NCBI GenBank assembly: GCA_045647745.1
Contig: JAZRMQ010000066.1
Location: 104,703-168,702 of the forward strand
Source of the DNA: HGM04593 sp045647745
Lineage (GTDB): Bacteria; Bacteroidota; Bacteroidia; Bacteroidales; Bacteroidaceae
Direction of reading: 5' to 3'
DNA: 64,000 nt
The notes under the pieces were generated by a model. That model was not told where the DNA came from, searched no databases, and worked only from the letters and a program-made list of their open reading frames with translations. Below, one piece after another: positions 18,194 to 28,065 of this stretch. The translations under genes were made by a program, and so were the position numbers. Numbering within the stretch: the first letter of the stretch is position 1; each line of letters starts with the position of its first letter.

Positions 18194-20854
18194 TTATTTT
18201 TCAAGTACCAAAGCATCGCAACCGCGAATGTCCTGAGTTCTATCGTATATAAGAGTGTAATATCCTGCATATATATAATCACACACCGAAGATAAATCTA
18301 TCGAGATATTTGGATTATCGGCAATCTCAAAATACATAATATATGGTGATATAGTATCCTCAATCTTGCGCAAGTCGTTACCACCGATACAGAATACAAC
18401 CATAGATGGGCAGGTATACAGTCCGGTAGGCCACTCCTTGAGTATGCGGTTACCATTCTCGTCGCGCTGATAGCGTATAAAGAAACGGCTCATTGAGGAT
18501 ATACTCAACGGCTTTGTCGGGAACGAAGAGAAACAGTTGTAGCTCAAATCCATACCCGACAGATAGGGCAATGTGCGGGCATAAAAATCATCGGGCAACT
18601 CGCTCAAATAGTTGTAACTGAGGTCGAGCGCCTCGAGCAAAAAGGCATTCTCGCCCTGAAGCGAGCCCTCGGGGATACTCTTCATACCATTACCGGCAAG
18701 GATAAGCTGATTCATTGGAGAGCCGGTCTTGAAAAGTATGCCGGGAAAGGTCTCGAGCTTATTGTTTGTAATATTTACCGCCGAAGAGTTTATACCTTTG
18801 AACTTATCGCCATTCTTAAAGCCCTCAATCTTGTTGTATGAGAAATCCACCGACTGCATAACATACAGTGATTTTGCATTGAAAATATCGGGGAAAAGTG
18901 TCATCTCGTTATTTGTGGCGCTGAAGCTCTCAAGCTGTGAGAAATCGCAGAAATATCCATCGGGAGCAACTGTCAAACTATCAATCTTGTTGTAGTCAAG
19001 GAACACCTTTGCAAGAGAAATGCCTTTACCGAACGGATGCACTGTTTTCAACGAGTTGTTGGTGCAATCAATCATTCCAAGCTTGGTCATCTTCTTTAGT
19101 TTTTCGTACTCAGGAGTCTCAACAAGGTTATTGAAGCCAAAATACATCACTTGAAGTTTATCGCCGCTGTTACCCTCGATGATAGCCTCCCAATCGGCCT
19201 TCAACTGATCACCCGAGATACCCTTGTTGCTCGCAACGTTGAGCATCTGTAGCTCAGGGACCCCTGCCAGCATCTCCATTGGCAAGCCCTTCAATTTGGG
19301 GCAGTTAAAAATCTCCACATCATACAAGGTTGTCAAATTCTCCCAGCTCAACGAGTCGCGCTCGGCGTAGAAAGGAGATACCGGCTCAATATCACGGAAG
19401 AAACTATCAACTGTGATTGGACAGTTAGCAATGAAGAACTGCTGGAGCTTTGTACAACGTTGCAGAGCTCTGGAAACGCCTTCAATGCCATTTGTCATAT
19501 CGCCAAAATGAATACCGCTCAAAGAGATACCTTTTTGAGTGATTGGCTTCTCTTTTGGATCATTCTTAAGAGTCTCTTGCCATAGTTCGGAATATCCCGT
19601 GCGGAAATCTTTTATCAGCACTCTGTCGGCATAATCCATACGAATAGATTTTCTCTGTTCGTCGGTCATATTCGGTGTTATACGACCAAAAAGATGACCA
19701 CCCAAAAGGTCGGAGTGACTGCCAAGATAGAGAATAGAAAGCTCTGTCAACTGACCAATAGCATCGGGCACAACACCCTTTGGTCCAAAGCCCTCGAGTG
19801 AAATTGTTGCAACACGGCCATTGCCATCGAGCTGCACACCCGGTTGCTCACCCCACAAATCAATATCCTTGTTAAAATTCCAGTTAACGCCATCAGCCTC
19901 AACGTCACCGGCATAACTCCATTCAGGGCCATTGAGTGCCAACCAAATCTCTTTAAGCGCAATATAATCCTTAATATATTCGGCAGCCTCGGAGAGGTTG
20001 ACAGGGACATTCACATCCTTTGTATCAACATCATTCTCAATTACAAAAGTTGATGAGGTTGCGTTATTCTCCACTCCAAGAACACTTTTTCCTTTTTTAT
20101 CGGAGTATGTGATGCAGCTATGCACACGATACTCGCCGACATTCAGCCACACGATTGTATCGCACAAAGCATACGAGGTCTCGGAATTTGTTTCGGGGTA
20201 CAACGTCTCGTCGGCTGAGCCCTGATTAAAATCCTCGACATACTTTACCGCAATCTTTTCAAAGGTTGTAAGTTCCTTTGTAAAGAGGTTCTGCACAGTA
20301 ATATCCACAACCCTGATATTGTTAAAAGGATAGTTGCCTTTTTCATCGGCACCGCGTGTAGCCTTTTCCCACTCCTTCACAAGCTTGAACGAAACACGGC
20401 CACGCTCTATCACATCGGGGCTTATATGCTGAACATACAATCCACCGGCAACAATAGTAAAATGTGTATCCTCAACGTCTCTTTTCTGAATTTCGTTGTC
20501 GAGCTGGTCGTAAAGAACAAATCCTATCAGGCTGTATTCACCTGCAAGCAGACGCAATTTGTCACTGCGTAATCCATACTCGGCATTCTCGTTATTGTAA
20601 GCATTAAGCAAAAGTGTCTGCTCAATTGTGTAACCGTTATACTGCAGAAGCACCTTTACCTTTTTTGCATCGGTGATATTATCCAATCTATCGACAGAAG
20701 AGCGAGTTACAGCCTGTCCAACCTTGAACTGCACATAACCATACTGTGCCTGCTCAACCTCATTTTCATCGGAACAGCCGGTTAATGCCACACTTGTGAG
20801 TGACATTAACAACGCTAATAAATATATACTTATCCTGTTCATAATTTCATTCAT
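18194..20854 (-). CDS. Leucine-rich-repeat surface lipoprotein (DUF4458-like N-terminus)
   Basis: 886 residues; ATG at 20854, with a second in-frame ATG at 20842. Lipobox ALTGC (Cys27) is followed by SDENE. Residues about 30-290 are a beta-rich region resembling DUF4458 (GYVQFKVGQAVTRSSVDRL), then leucine-rich repeats run from about 330 to the end (VATISLEGFGPKGVVPDAIG; LEALDLSYNYLSELPDDFYA). Such repeats bind proteins or polymers in BspA-like surface proteins. It is 3 bases after the DUF5003-like gene. Ligand unknown. Confidence 0.78.
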   Translation of the reverse strand: MNEIMNRISIYLLALLMSLTSVALTGCSDENEVEQAQYGYVQFKVGQAVTRSSVDRLDNITDAKKVKVLLQYNGYTIEQTLLLNAYNNENAEYGLRSDKLRLLAGEYSLIGFVLYDQLDNEIQKRDVEDTHFTIVAGGLYVQHISPDVIERGRVSFKLVKEWEKATRGADEKGNYPFNNIRVVDITVQNLFTKELTTFEKIAVKYVEDFNQGSADETLYPETNSETSYALCDTIVWLNVGEYRVHSCITYSDKKGKSVLGVENNATSSTFVIENDVDTKDVNVPVNLSEAAEYIKDYIALKEIWLALNGPEWSYAGDVEADGVNWNFNKDIDLWGEQPGVQLDGNGRVATISLEGFGPKGVVPDAIGQLTELSILYLGSHSDLLGGHLFGRITPNMTDEQRKSIRMDYADRVLIKDFRTGYSELWQETLKNDPKEKPITQKGISLSGIHFGDMTNGIEGVSRALQRCTKLQQFFIANCPITVDSFFRDIEPVSPFYAERDSLSWENLTTLYDVEIFNCPKLKGLPMEMLAGVPELQMLNVASNKGISGDQLKADWEAIIEGNSGDKLQVMYFGFNNLVETPEYEKLKKMTKLGMIDCTNNSLKTVHPFGKGISLAKVFLDYNKIDSLTVAPDGYFCDFSQLESFSATNNEMTLFPDIFNAKSLYVMQSVDFSYNKIEGFKNGDKFKGINSSAVNITNNKLETFPGILFKTGSPMNQLILAGNGMKSIPEGSLQGENAFLLEALDLSYNYLSELPDDFYARTLPYLSGMDLSYNCFSSFPTKPLSISSMSRFFIRYQRDENGNRILKEWPTGLYTCPSMVVFCIGGNDLRKIEDTISPYIMYFEIADNPNISIDLSSVCDYIYAGYYTLIYDRTQDIRGCDALVLEK

Positions 20855-20857
20855 TTA

Positions 20858-22366
20858 TCATTGATTAACAGGTCTTATGACAAGTACCTTTACATTTATA
20901 TTCATACCATTGTACAGACGTAAAATGATAGCCTCATTCAACGACTCGGGAACAGTAATATTCAGTTGATATATACCATCGGCACCAAGTTTGGCTACTG
21001 GGGTACCCCAATTTTCCACATCTTCTGCATTATATTCAAGATTGGTTAGTTTGAATGCGCCATCCCATTCAGTCGAGCTCAATTTTGTATTTATTGTATA
21101 ACTCTGCCCGGGAACCAATTTACAAGCTGTGATATCTGTTACATTTAATTCACTGCTCAACCAATCATATTTCTCTTTCTCTTGAACAACCTCAACTGTC
21201 TCTTCGTTAGCATCAGTAACGATAAATCCACCATATAGAGAAGGGTCTTTCTGTTCAACCTCAAACATTATATAAGATGAATTTTCATCAATGAATGTTT
21301 GTGCGTCTCTGCTCGCTTGGCACGAAGATATAAAGTCGCTGTATAATGCCGACGGAACAGCAAATAGATAACCTGCACGGTAACCCTCGGATAAAGCTCT
21401 CACGGTTACCTTAACCTGTGATGGGTCTTCTTTGCTTTTAGATGAGAGAATCCAAGTACTTCTTGAATCCATCAACATTAATTTTCCGTCATATATCTGT
21501 ATCGGCACCAGCTTGTAATCATAATTCAGACAAGCAACAGAGAACATAAGTGCATCTTTAACCACAGTTGTCTCGGTCATTGAGGTGGTGCCCGATTGGG
21601 TAAACTCTTTTCCATCGAGTGACACAACCCAACCCCAAGCACTGTATTCACCATTGATATCGACAACATCAGGAGCCATACCGGAGTAGACAACAGGCAC
21701 CTCGTAAACAACACTGCTGTCGGCTGTGCCAAAAACAGCCACACCTGTGTTTGGAAAAGGAATAGAGTCTTTTGCCACATTCAACGAAAAAGCACCGGAA
21801 GCAGCCTCTGGCTCACCCATCCAAGCAGGCAAAGAGAGTATCGAGCAATCAAAGTTGGCATCAACAACAACTGTAGCCGAAGTTCCTGTGCCAAAATCAA
21901 TATTCTCAAGTTCCTCGCCTTCGCTTGTCAAAAGAGCAAAAGCGCGCTTTTTGCCCCCGCGTTCTATTGTCACAACATCTTTCACCTTGTTACCGGCAAT
22001 CAGTTTCACTGTTGCCTGAGACTTGCTAAAAAGACGTGCATCGTTGGTTACTTTAATATACACTGTGTGCGTGCCCTCGGCCCCCTGAATATCGTTATAA
22101 AACTCACCATCGGGCGACAAAGAGAGCTTAACCCACATTTTATTGCTGTAAAGACGCCAAGCACCATTTGATGTGAGCTCAAACGAATTCATAATGCTCT
22201 CACAACTATCGAGGCTCGCTATATCAAAAGACTCGGGTGCTGGCGCAATGAACGACACCTCAACGGGAAGTTGCTCCTCCTCATCGGAACACGCCGATAC
22301 CAAGCAACAGAAAGCCATTGCAAGACAGGCAATATACCATTTGCTTATATATTTCATACTCTTCAT
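20858..22366 (-). CDS. DUF5003-like lipoprotein with BACON-type domain
   Basis: 502 residues. Lipobox LVSAC (Cys26) then SDEEE. The first part (about 40-140) is BACON-like (MNSFELTSNGAWRLYSNKMW; AEGTHTVYIKVTNDARLF), the second (about 145-330) includes a similar beta domain and the third (about 335-500) is a beta-rich tail (IILRLYNGMNINVKVLVIRP). I recall DUF5003 as the family name for this architecture but cannot check it. By position (after SusC, SusD and a DUF4984 gene) it takes the SusE/SusF-like slot of surface ligand-binding lipoproteins. Confidence 0.65.
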   Translation of the reverse strand: MKSMKYISKWYIACLAMAFCCLVSACSDEEEQLPVEVSFIAPAPESFDIASLDSCESIMNSFELTSNGAWRLYSNKMWVKLSLSPDGEFYNDIQGAEGTHTVYIKVTNDARLFSKSQATVKLIAGNKVKDVVTIERGGKKRAFALLTSEGEELENIDFGTGTSATVVVDANFDCSILSLPAWMGEPEAASGAFSLNVAKDSIPFPNTGVAVFGTADSSVVYEVPVVYSGMAPDVVDINGEYSAWGWVVSLDGKEFTQSGTTSMTETTVVKDALMFSVACLNYDYKLVPIQIYDGKLMLMDSRSTWILSSKSKEDPSQVKVTVRALSEGYRAGYLFAVPSALYSDFISSCQASRDAQTFIDENSSYIMFEVEQKDPSLYGGFIVTDANEETVEVVQEKEKYDWLSSELNVTDITACKLVPGQSYTINTKLSSTEWDGAFKLTNLEYNAEDVENWGTPVAKLGADGIYQLNITVPESLNEAIILRLYNGMNINVKVLVIRPVNQ

Positions 22367-22372
22367 ATTCTT

Positions 22373-23308
22373 TTAATATCCTTCACGTTTCAGTTTCTTG
22401 GCCTCATCATCACTAATCCACTCCACAGCATTGACAAATGTTCCGACAGTGTTTACACTCGCGTCCATTCCCGGAACAAAAAGTGTCATATATTGTAAAA
22501 TAAACTTCTCACAGCTACTATAATATGATGTATAAGCTGTTGGCTGATACATCTTAATCAATCCATCACCATAGAGAGTGCCAAAAGCCTCTGATGTTGG
22601 ACCAAAGTACTGCTCATCCATCTCAATTAGCGGATTGAGAACATCGTCGGTTCTAAATCTTATCTTTGCATCGTAGCCATCAAAGAAATAATCTCTTAGG
22701 ATAATGGTATTCTCCTCCTCGGGGTCAAGCTCTGCCTTAATCAATCTTTTGTCAATATCCGGCATATAATTTATAATATATGTAGACGTCAACACACAAT
22801 AGCCGACAAAAGCATTTATATCGAACTCACAGGCTTTTTGCAGAATTACATTAGCCTCTGTACCATAAAGGCTCCACTTATACTCCTCGGGCAGAAGAAG
22901 ATTGAGTTTAATACCCAAAGAGTCGTAAACATCGATATTGCTGTGAGAAGCGCGGATGCGCACATTGCCCACAAGTTCGCCAGCTTTAATGGTGATGGTG
23001 TTAGACTCCAACGAAAAGTGTCTGCCCTCTACCGCATTAGTGCCGGCATCAATAATCTCTACGGCAACAGTTCTGTCATAATCGCAAGCCTTGGTTGCCA
23101 CCAGCGGGATATTATGATACTCCTTGTCATTCATTACCGGCAACACATAAAGTGTGTCCGAAAATAGGATATATTCACCCCCGGAATAGGTCTTTGATTC
23201 ATCATTACAACCAACTATGCCGGTCATAATGGCAACGGAGAGAGCAATGCAGGCAACTGCCTTGCTCAAATATCTCCCCGATAGTTTATATATTGTATTC
23301 ATCTTCAT
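22373..23308 (-). CDS. DUF4984-like lipoprotein
   Basis: 311 residues. Lipobox GIVGC is followed by NDESK. A beta-sandwich of the Calx-beta/DUF1735 type (about 55-155, NAVEGRHFSLESNTITIKAG) precedes a second beta domain (about 165-310, CVLTSTYIINYMPDIDKRL). This matches the DUF4984 proteins that accompany SusD genes in Bacteroidales. It lies 12 bases after susD and 6 before the DUF5003-like gene. Likely an accessory binding subunit of the transport complex. Confidence 0.7.
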   Translation of the reverse strand: MKMNTIYKLSGRYLSKAVACIALSVAIMTGIVGCNDESKTYSGGEYILFSDTLYVLPVMNDKEYHNIPLVATKACDYDRTVAVEIIDAGTNAVEGRHFSLESNTITIKAGELVGNVRIRASHSNIDVYDSLGIKLNLLLPEEYKWSLYGTEANVILQKACEFDINAFVGYCVLTSTYIINYMPDIDKRLIKAELDPEEENTIILRDYFFDGYDAKIRFRTDDVLNPLIEMDEQYFGPTSEAFGTLYGDGLIKMYQPTAYTSYYSSCEKFILQYMTLFVPGMDASVNTVGTFVNAVEWISDDEAKKLKREGY

Positions 23309-23320
23309 ATATCGCTGATG

Positions 23321-24838
23321 TTATCTATTACTTTCATTAGGTTCAATATCTGCACCCGGTGACTCAAGCTCGTGCTGCGGTATTGGCCACACAAACAACG
23401 GATTGCTTGCTGCCACTTTCAGGCTGCTACCATTCGATAGCGACTGATCCTGAGGTGTACGCTCAAAGCCCTTACCCCAACGTTTGAGGTCCTGCAAGCG
23501 GAAGCCCTCCATATAAAGTTCCTTGATACGCTCCTCCTCAATAATCTCCATTGCATTGCCGGCATTCAGCGTTGCAGAGCCTGTTGAATAGCGTGCCGCC
23601 ATAAGTGTCGACAAGTCCTTGCTTGCCTTGCTATAATCGGGAGTTTCAAGCTGACAATAAGCCTCGGCACGTATCAGATACTGCTCAGAAAGGCGGAACA
23701 CCTTTGGCATTGAGACATTGAGCAACTGTGCCTCGGCATAAAGAGCCTGATTACCCCAATATTTGATGAGCAACGGCCAAACAAGACCGTGACTGTGACC
23801 GGTAGGCAACTCCTCAAAGTATGCACTATAACGCAAATCGTTTGAACCGCCGCCATAAAGGTCGAGAACCCACTTTGCAGGAACATAATCGGGCTTATAT
23901 GATGAGTAATCAAAATTGAAGAACACGGTTCCCAGCGCACCACCGTAGTTGGTAGATGTAAAGCCCACTTTCCAGATAACCTCGGTCGATTGGTCATACG
24001 CCCACATATAATCGTAGTAGCTCATTCCCTGAATGTACTGCTTTGTGCTTGAGAGAACAAACTTTTTGCTATCTATTACCTTTGACGAATAGTTGACCGC
24101 AGCCTTATAGTCACGCATATACAATGCTACACGCGCACGCAAGGCATAGACTGTGTATTCATTAAAGTATTCAGCACCATATATTTCACCCTCAAAATCA
24201 TCATCTAGTTTCAACAGCTTTGCAGCTTCGTCAAGGTCGCTGAGCACCTGCTGATAAGATTCGTAAAGAGTGGCACGCTTAATGGGTTGAGCCTCATAAT
24301 ATTTTGTTCTCAGCACAACGCCAAGCTGATTTTTTGCATCGTCGTCACTCTTATAATCGACGCAGTAGAGCTTTATCAGCTCGCTGTAAGCAAGAGCACG
24401 CGCAAAATAGGCCTCGCCACAATACATCTCCAAGCGGTCAAGCTCGGTGTCGTTGGTGAGTGTTTGCGCCAACTTTTTAGCATTGTCAAGGAGGAAATTA
24501 CAATTTCCAATCACAGAATAGAGCGAACCATAAACAGCCTCTATTTGAGCATTTGTCGCAAGAATATCCCAACGCCAAATATCACCGAATGTATTTGTAT
24601 AGCCATTGACCGCATACACAAGGTCACACTGAATATCGGGCAACAGAGTGAGATAACCACTATACAGTGCACCACTCAGGAAAGATGAGTATATGCCCAC
24701 GGCAGCCTGATTAGCCTCGTCTATGGTTGTTATTGCCGAATTCTCGTGCACAGCATTCTCTGGAAATTTATCAAGGCAAGACACCGGCACTATGAGCACC
24801 GTTGCCAACAATATATAAGTAATTAGTTTCTTCATCAT
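23321..24838 (-). CDS. SusD/RagB-family nutrient-binding outer-membrane lipoprotein
   Basis: 505 residues. Lipobox VPVSC (Cys21, or Cys20 if the second ATG at 24835 is used), then a helical SusD fold with TPR-like units (FPENAVHENSAITTIDEANQ; AYFARALAYSELIKLY; YLIRAEAYCQLETPDYSKA; EIIEEERIKELYMEGFRLQ; the family ending WPIPQHEL). SusD proteins form the lid over the SusC transporter and bind substrate. It is 14 bases after the SusC gene. Confidence 0.95.
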   Translation of the reverse strand: MMKKLITYILLATVLIVPVSCLDKFPENAVHENSAITTIDEANQAAVGIYSSFLSGALYSGYLTLLPDIQCDLVYAVNGYTNTFGDIWRWDILATNAQIEAVYGSLYSVIGNCNFLLDNAKKLAQTLTNDTELDRLEMYCGEAYFARALAYSELIKLYCVDYKSDDDAKNQLGVVLRTKYYEAQPIKRATLYESYQQVLSDLDEAAKLLKLDDDFEGEIYGAEYFNEYTVYALRARVALYMRDYKAAVNYSSKVIDSKKFVLSSTKQYIQGMSYYDYMWAYDQSTEVIWKVGFTSTNYGGALGTVFFNFDYSSYKPDYVPAKWVLDLYGGGSNDLRYSAYFEELPTGHSHGLVWPLLIKYWGNQALYAEAQLLNVSMPKVFRLSEQYLIRAEAYCQLETPDYSKASKDLSTLMAARYSTGSATLNAGNAMEIIEEERIKELYMEGFRLQDLKRWGKGFERTPQDQSLSNGSSLKVAASNPLFVWPIPQHELESPGADIEPNESNR

Positions 24839-24852
24839 AAATCCTCCTAAAA

Positions 24853-27789
24853 TTAGAATGTAATTTCAACGCCCAATGTATACTGGCGCGACATTGGATA
24901 CTGAGCCTTATAGACATTGCTTGTCGACTCGGGGTCGAGGCCGCTGAAATTTGTCCAAGTAAACAGGTTCTGCGCCTGCACATAAATGCGGGCGCGGCTT
25001 ATAAAGCCTGTCTTGCCGAGCATTGTACGTGGAAAATCATAGCTTAACATAAGGTTTTTCAAACGCAGGAACGATGCATCCTCCAAGAAACGTGAATCCA
25101 TCTGCGGAGTAACACCATAACGAGGAATATCTGTCACATCGCCCGGCTCTTTCCAACGGTCGTACAACATACGCTTAGACTGGTTGTAGGCCGAGTAAAG
25201 ACCATTGCTCTCCTCGAAGAAACGGTCGTTGTTGAACATCCAACGATCGGCAACCCAACTGAAGTTTGCACTCAAAAGAATACCCTTGTAGTTTAACGAC
25301 GTGCCAAAGCCACCTTGCCAAGGAGCATTGTAGTTCTTGCCAATGAGCACCTTGTCCTCCTCGCTGAACACATTAGTGATATTGCCCTCCTTGTCATACC
25401 AAAGAGCATCACCATTCGCTGGGTTAACACCCGCATACCTATTTATGTAAAATTCACCGATAGAGTGACCGACAACAAGCTTTGTCGATGTGTTTGACAT
25501 CTCATACTCGTCAAGGCCGTTATAAAGCTCGGTTATCTCGTTGTAGTTGTAGCTTGCGTTAGCGTTTACATTCCACACAAAATCTTTTGTACTTATGACA
25601 TCAGCGCCCAAAGTCATCTCGGCACCCTGATTAATCATCGCGCCCACGTTATCCCAACGTGTACCGAAGCCGTTGTTTACATAAGACTGTGGCACAAGCA
25701 TAAGCATATTGGTTGTTTTCTTGTGATAAAGCTCAATATCGGCATTAATTCGGCCAAAGAAACCAAGGTGAATAGCAAGGTTAGAGGTCCACAACTGCTC
25801 CCAACTCAATTTTTCATTACCCTGTGTCACAGGTGCAATACCGGCCTCGCCCATATAGTTTGAGCCGCTACCCACAAGCGCCAAGTGGTCGTAGTCGGGG
25901 ATTGAAGAGTTACCCGAAGTACCGGTGCTCAACGCAATCTGCGCATTTGTAAGCCAACGATAGGGTTGCATAAATTTCTCTTTGCGCAAATCCCACATAA
26001 AGCCAAGCGACCAGAATGTTGCCCAACGGCCATCCTTACCGAAGCGTGACGAAGCGTCACTGCGGAGTGAAAAATCGGCATAGTAGCGATCGTTGTAGTT
26101 ATACTCACCACGAGCGAAGAACGACAAGAACGCGTGGCTCGAGTATGAATTTGCCCACGACGAAGCTCTTGTTCCCGATGAAAGCAGTGTAAACGAGTCG
26201 TTGTTCTGACCGCGTGTCACAACCTGAAAGCCCTCGGTGCGATAATCGACACCCTCCTGACCAAGCATCACATTAAAATGGTGACGATGCTTTACATCGA
26301 ATTTATAGTTGATTGTATTTGTTATAGTGAGATTCACTGTTGTATATGAGCTGCGACCGGCAGCACCAACACCATTGTTGCCCACAAAGCTGGGGTAAGA
26401 CTTCATATCGGCCGTAGAGAGCGAAAAGTCTAATCCAAATTGTGAGCGCAATGTAAGGTTTTTAATTGGAGTAATCTCGGCGTAGAGCACGCTCAACGCC
26501 TTATACTTTTTGTTGTCGAGAGGGTTGTTCTCCATCCACTCCAATGGGTTATACGATGTTCCCTTCCAGCTGCCATCTTTTGAAGAAGCCAAAGAACCAT
26601 CTTCTTTATAAGGATTCCAATAAGGAAGCATAAAACGACAAGCCGAGATTGGAGTGTAAAGAGCATATTCGCCATCATCGGCCTGTTGCACCTCTTCATA
26701 GGCGAGCATTGAGTTTGTTCCAACCTTCAACCAAGGAGCAACCTTTACGTCAACATTTGTACGCATATTGTAGCGCGCGAATGACGACCCCTGTGCAATA
26801 CCATCCTGATCGTGAAAGCCACCCGACACAAAATAGTTCATCTTATCGGTAGCGTGGCTCACTGATAGGTCGTAGCTCTGCAACTGCGCTCTGTCGTTGA
26901 ACACCACATCAAGCCAATTAATATCTGTCTGGCCGAGAATGTTATAATCCTGACCTGTATCGAGGCCAATCTCCTTCTCAAACTGTATTCTCTCGGCTGT
27001 GTTCATCATATTCCACTCGCCGTGAGCAAGATTTGAAAATCCCTGCTGAGTGCGGAAGGTAATGTCGACCTTCTCGGTTGAGGTTCCGCGCTTGGTTGTG
27101 ATAACCACCACACCATTTGCCGCACGGGCACCATAGATTGAAGTTGACGAGGCATCCTTCAACACATTTATAGACTCAATATCGCTTGGGCTGATAGAAT
27201 TAAAATCGGCGCTGGTGATGGGCACACCGTCGAGAATGAAAAGCGGTGAAGTTCCCGAGTTAATTGAGTTTGTACCACGAATTTGGAATACTGCAGCCTT
27301 GCTGGGCTCGCCCGAGTTTGAAATAACCGTCATACCCGGTGTTGCACCCTGCAACGCCTGATCAAAACTAACAGCCGGCACACTCTCTATTTTCTCGGCC
27401 TTTACGGTAGATACCGAACCGGAAATTGTTCCCTTTTTACGGACACCATACGCAACCACAACAACCTCTTCGATAGCTATCTGCTCGGGGTCCATTACCA
27501 CATCCAACACTTTGGTGCTTGAGTTTACAATATGCTCCTGCGGTGTATAACCCACGTAAGTAAAGAGCAGTTGCGCCTCGCCAGCATCCTTGACTTCAAT
27601 TTCATAATTTCCGTCAAAATCCGTAACCACGCCGTTTGATGTTCCCTTTTGCATCACGGTCAACGAAATCATACCCTCGCCGTCCTCGGAAGAGGTAACT
27701 CTACCTCGCACCTTAAAAGACTGCGCATAGGCCGTCTGAACCATAAATGAACAGAGGAACGCAAACAACAAAAATACTCTATTTCTCAT
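24853..27789 (-). CDS. SusC/RagA-family TonB-linked outer-membrane transporter
   Basis: 978 residues. Signal peptide (1-22), a carboxypeptidase-regulatory-like Ig domain (about 25-110, VRGRVTSSEDGEGMISLTVM), a TonB-box region (EEVVVVAYG), a plug (ALQGATPGMTVISNSGEPSK; RGTNSINSGTSPLFILDGVP; DIESINVLKDASSTSIYGAR; ANGVVVITTKRG) and a 22-strand barrel ending in TLGVEITF. It imports oligomers with TonB energy together with SusD. The genes downstream (subtilase, LRR and BACON lipoproteins) suggest a peptide or protein cargo, as for RagA. First gene of a ten-gene locus. Confidence 0.97.
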   Translation of the reverse strand: MRNRVFLLFAFLCSFMVQTAYAQSFKVRGRVTSSEDGEGMISLTVMQKGTSNGVVTDFDGNYEIEVKDAGEAQLLFTYVGYTPQEHIVNSSTKVLDVVMDPEQIAIEEVVVVAYGVRKKGTISGSVSTVKAEKIESVPAVSFDQALQGATPGMTVISNSGEPSKAAVFQIRGTNSINSGTSPLFILDGVPITSADFNSISPSDIESINVLKDASSTSIYGARAANGVVVITTKRGTSTEKVDITFRTQQGFSNLAHGEWNMMNTAERIQFEKEIGLDTGQDYNILGQTDINWLDVVFNDRAQLQSYDLSVSHATDKMNYFVSGGFHDQDGIAQGSSFARYNMRTNVDVKVAPWLKVGTNSMLAYEEVQQADDGEYALYTPISACRFMLPYWNPYKEDGSLASSKDGSWKGTSYNPLEWMENNPLDNKKYKALSVLYAEITPIKNLTLRSQFGLDFSLSTADMKSYPSFVGNNGVGAAGRSSYTTVNLTITNTINYKFDVKHRHHFNVMLGQEGVDYRTEGFQVVTRGQNNDSFTLLSSGTRASSWANSYSSHAFLSFFARGEYNYNDRYYADFSLRSDASSRFGKDGRWATFWSLGFMWDLRKEKFMQPYRWLTNAQIALSTGTSGNSSIPDYDHLALVGSGSNYMGEAGIAPVTQGNEKLSWEQLWTSNLAIHLGFFGRINADIELYHKKTTNMLMLVPQSYVNNGFGTRWDNVGAMINQGAEMTLGADVISTKDFVWNVNANASYNYNEITELYNGLDEYEMSNTSTKLVVGHSIGEFYINRYAGVNPANGDALWYDKEGNITNVFSEEDKVLIGKNYNAPWQGGFGTSLNYKGILLSANFSWVADRWMFNNDRFFEESNGLYSAYNQSKRMLYDRWKEPGDVTDIPRYGVTPQMDSRFLEDASFLRLKNLMLSYDFPRTMLGKTGFISRARIYVQAQNLFTWTNFSGLDPESTSNVYKAQYPMSRQYTLGVEITF

Positions 27790-27944
27790 TATAATAAGTT
27801 GTTTTTATCACACAAAAAGATGCTTCACACACCGCAGTACCACCCCACAATCATCTATTGCAAAGCAATGCCGAAGCACGTGACACATTCTAAAAAAATG
27901 AATAAATATTAAGTTTTTATTCCTTTACTTAACAAAAACCGCCG

Positions 27945-27952
27945 CAAAGATA
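27945..27952 (-). promoter_or_regulatory. Promoter -7 element for the SusC/SusD locus (TATCTTTG)
   Basis: An exact TAnnTTTG match on the minus strand; no clear -33 TTTG. It predicts a start near 27938 and a leader of about 150 bases, which holds small stem-loops including a C(TTCG)G tetraloop around 27870-27880. Long susC leaders are known targets of post-transcriptional control in Bacteroides. No sigma/anti-sigma or two-component regulator gene is adjacent. Confidence 0.5.
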
Positions 27953-28005
27953 CAAAATAGTACTATTATATTAATAATAATATATACATTTTTTGCAAAA
28001 AAAAT

Positions 28006-28035
28006 AGAAAGACGGCAGTTGATTGCCATCTTTCT
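28006..28035 (-). terminator. Terminator downstream of ysxC
   Basis: A 12 bp stem (complete on the minus-strand RNA if one G-U pair is counted) with loop GTTGAT, followed on the minus strand by TATTTTTTTT. It ends the ysxC message, which stops at 28066. Confidence 0.85.
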
Positions 28036-28065
28036 TATGCAGATAAAAAATTCAATGAGAACTCT

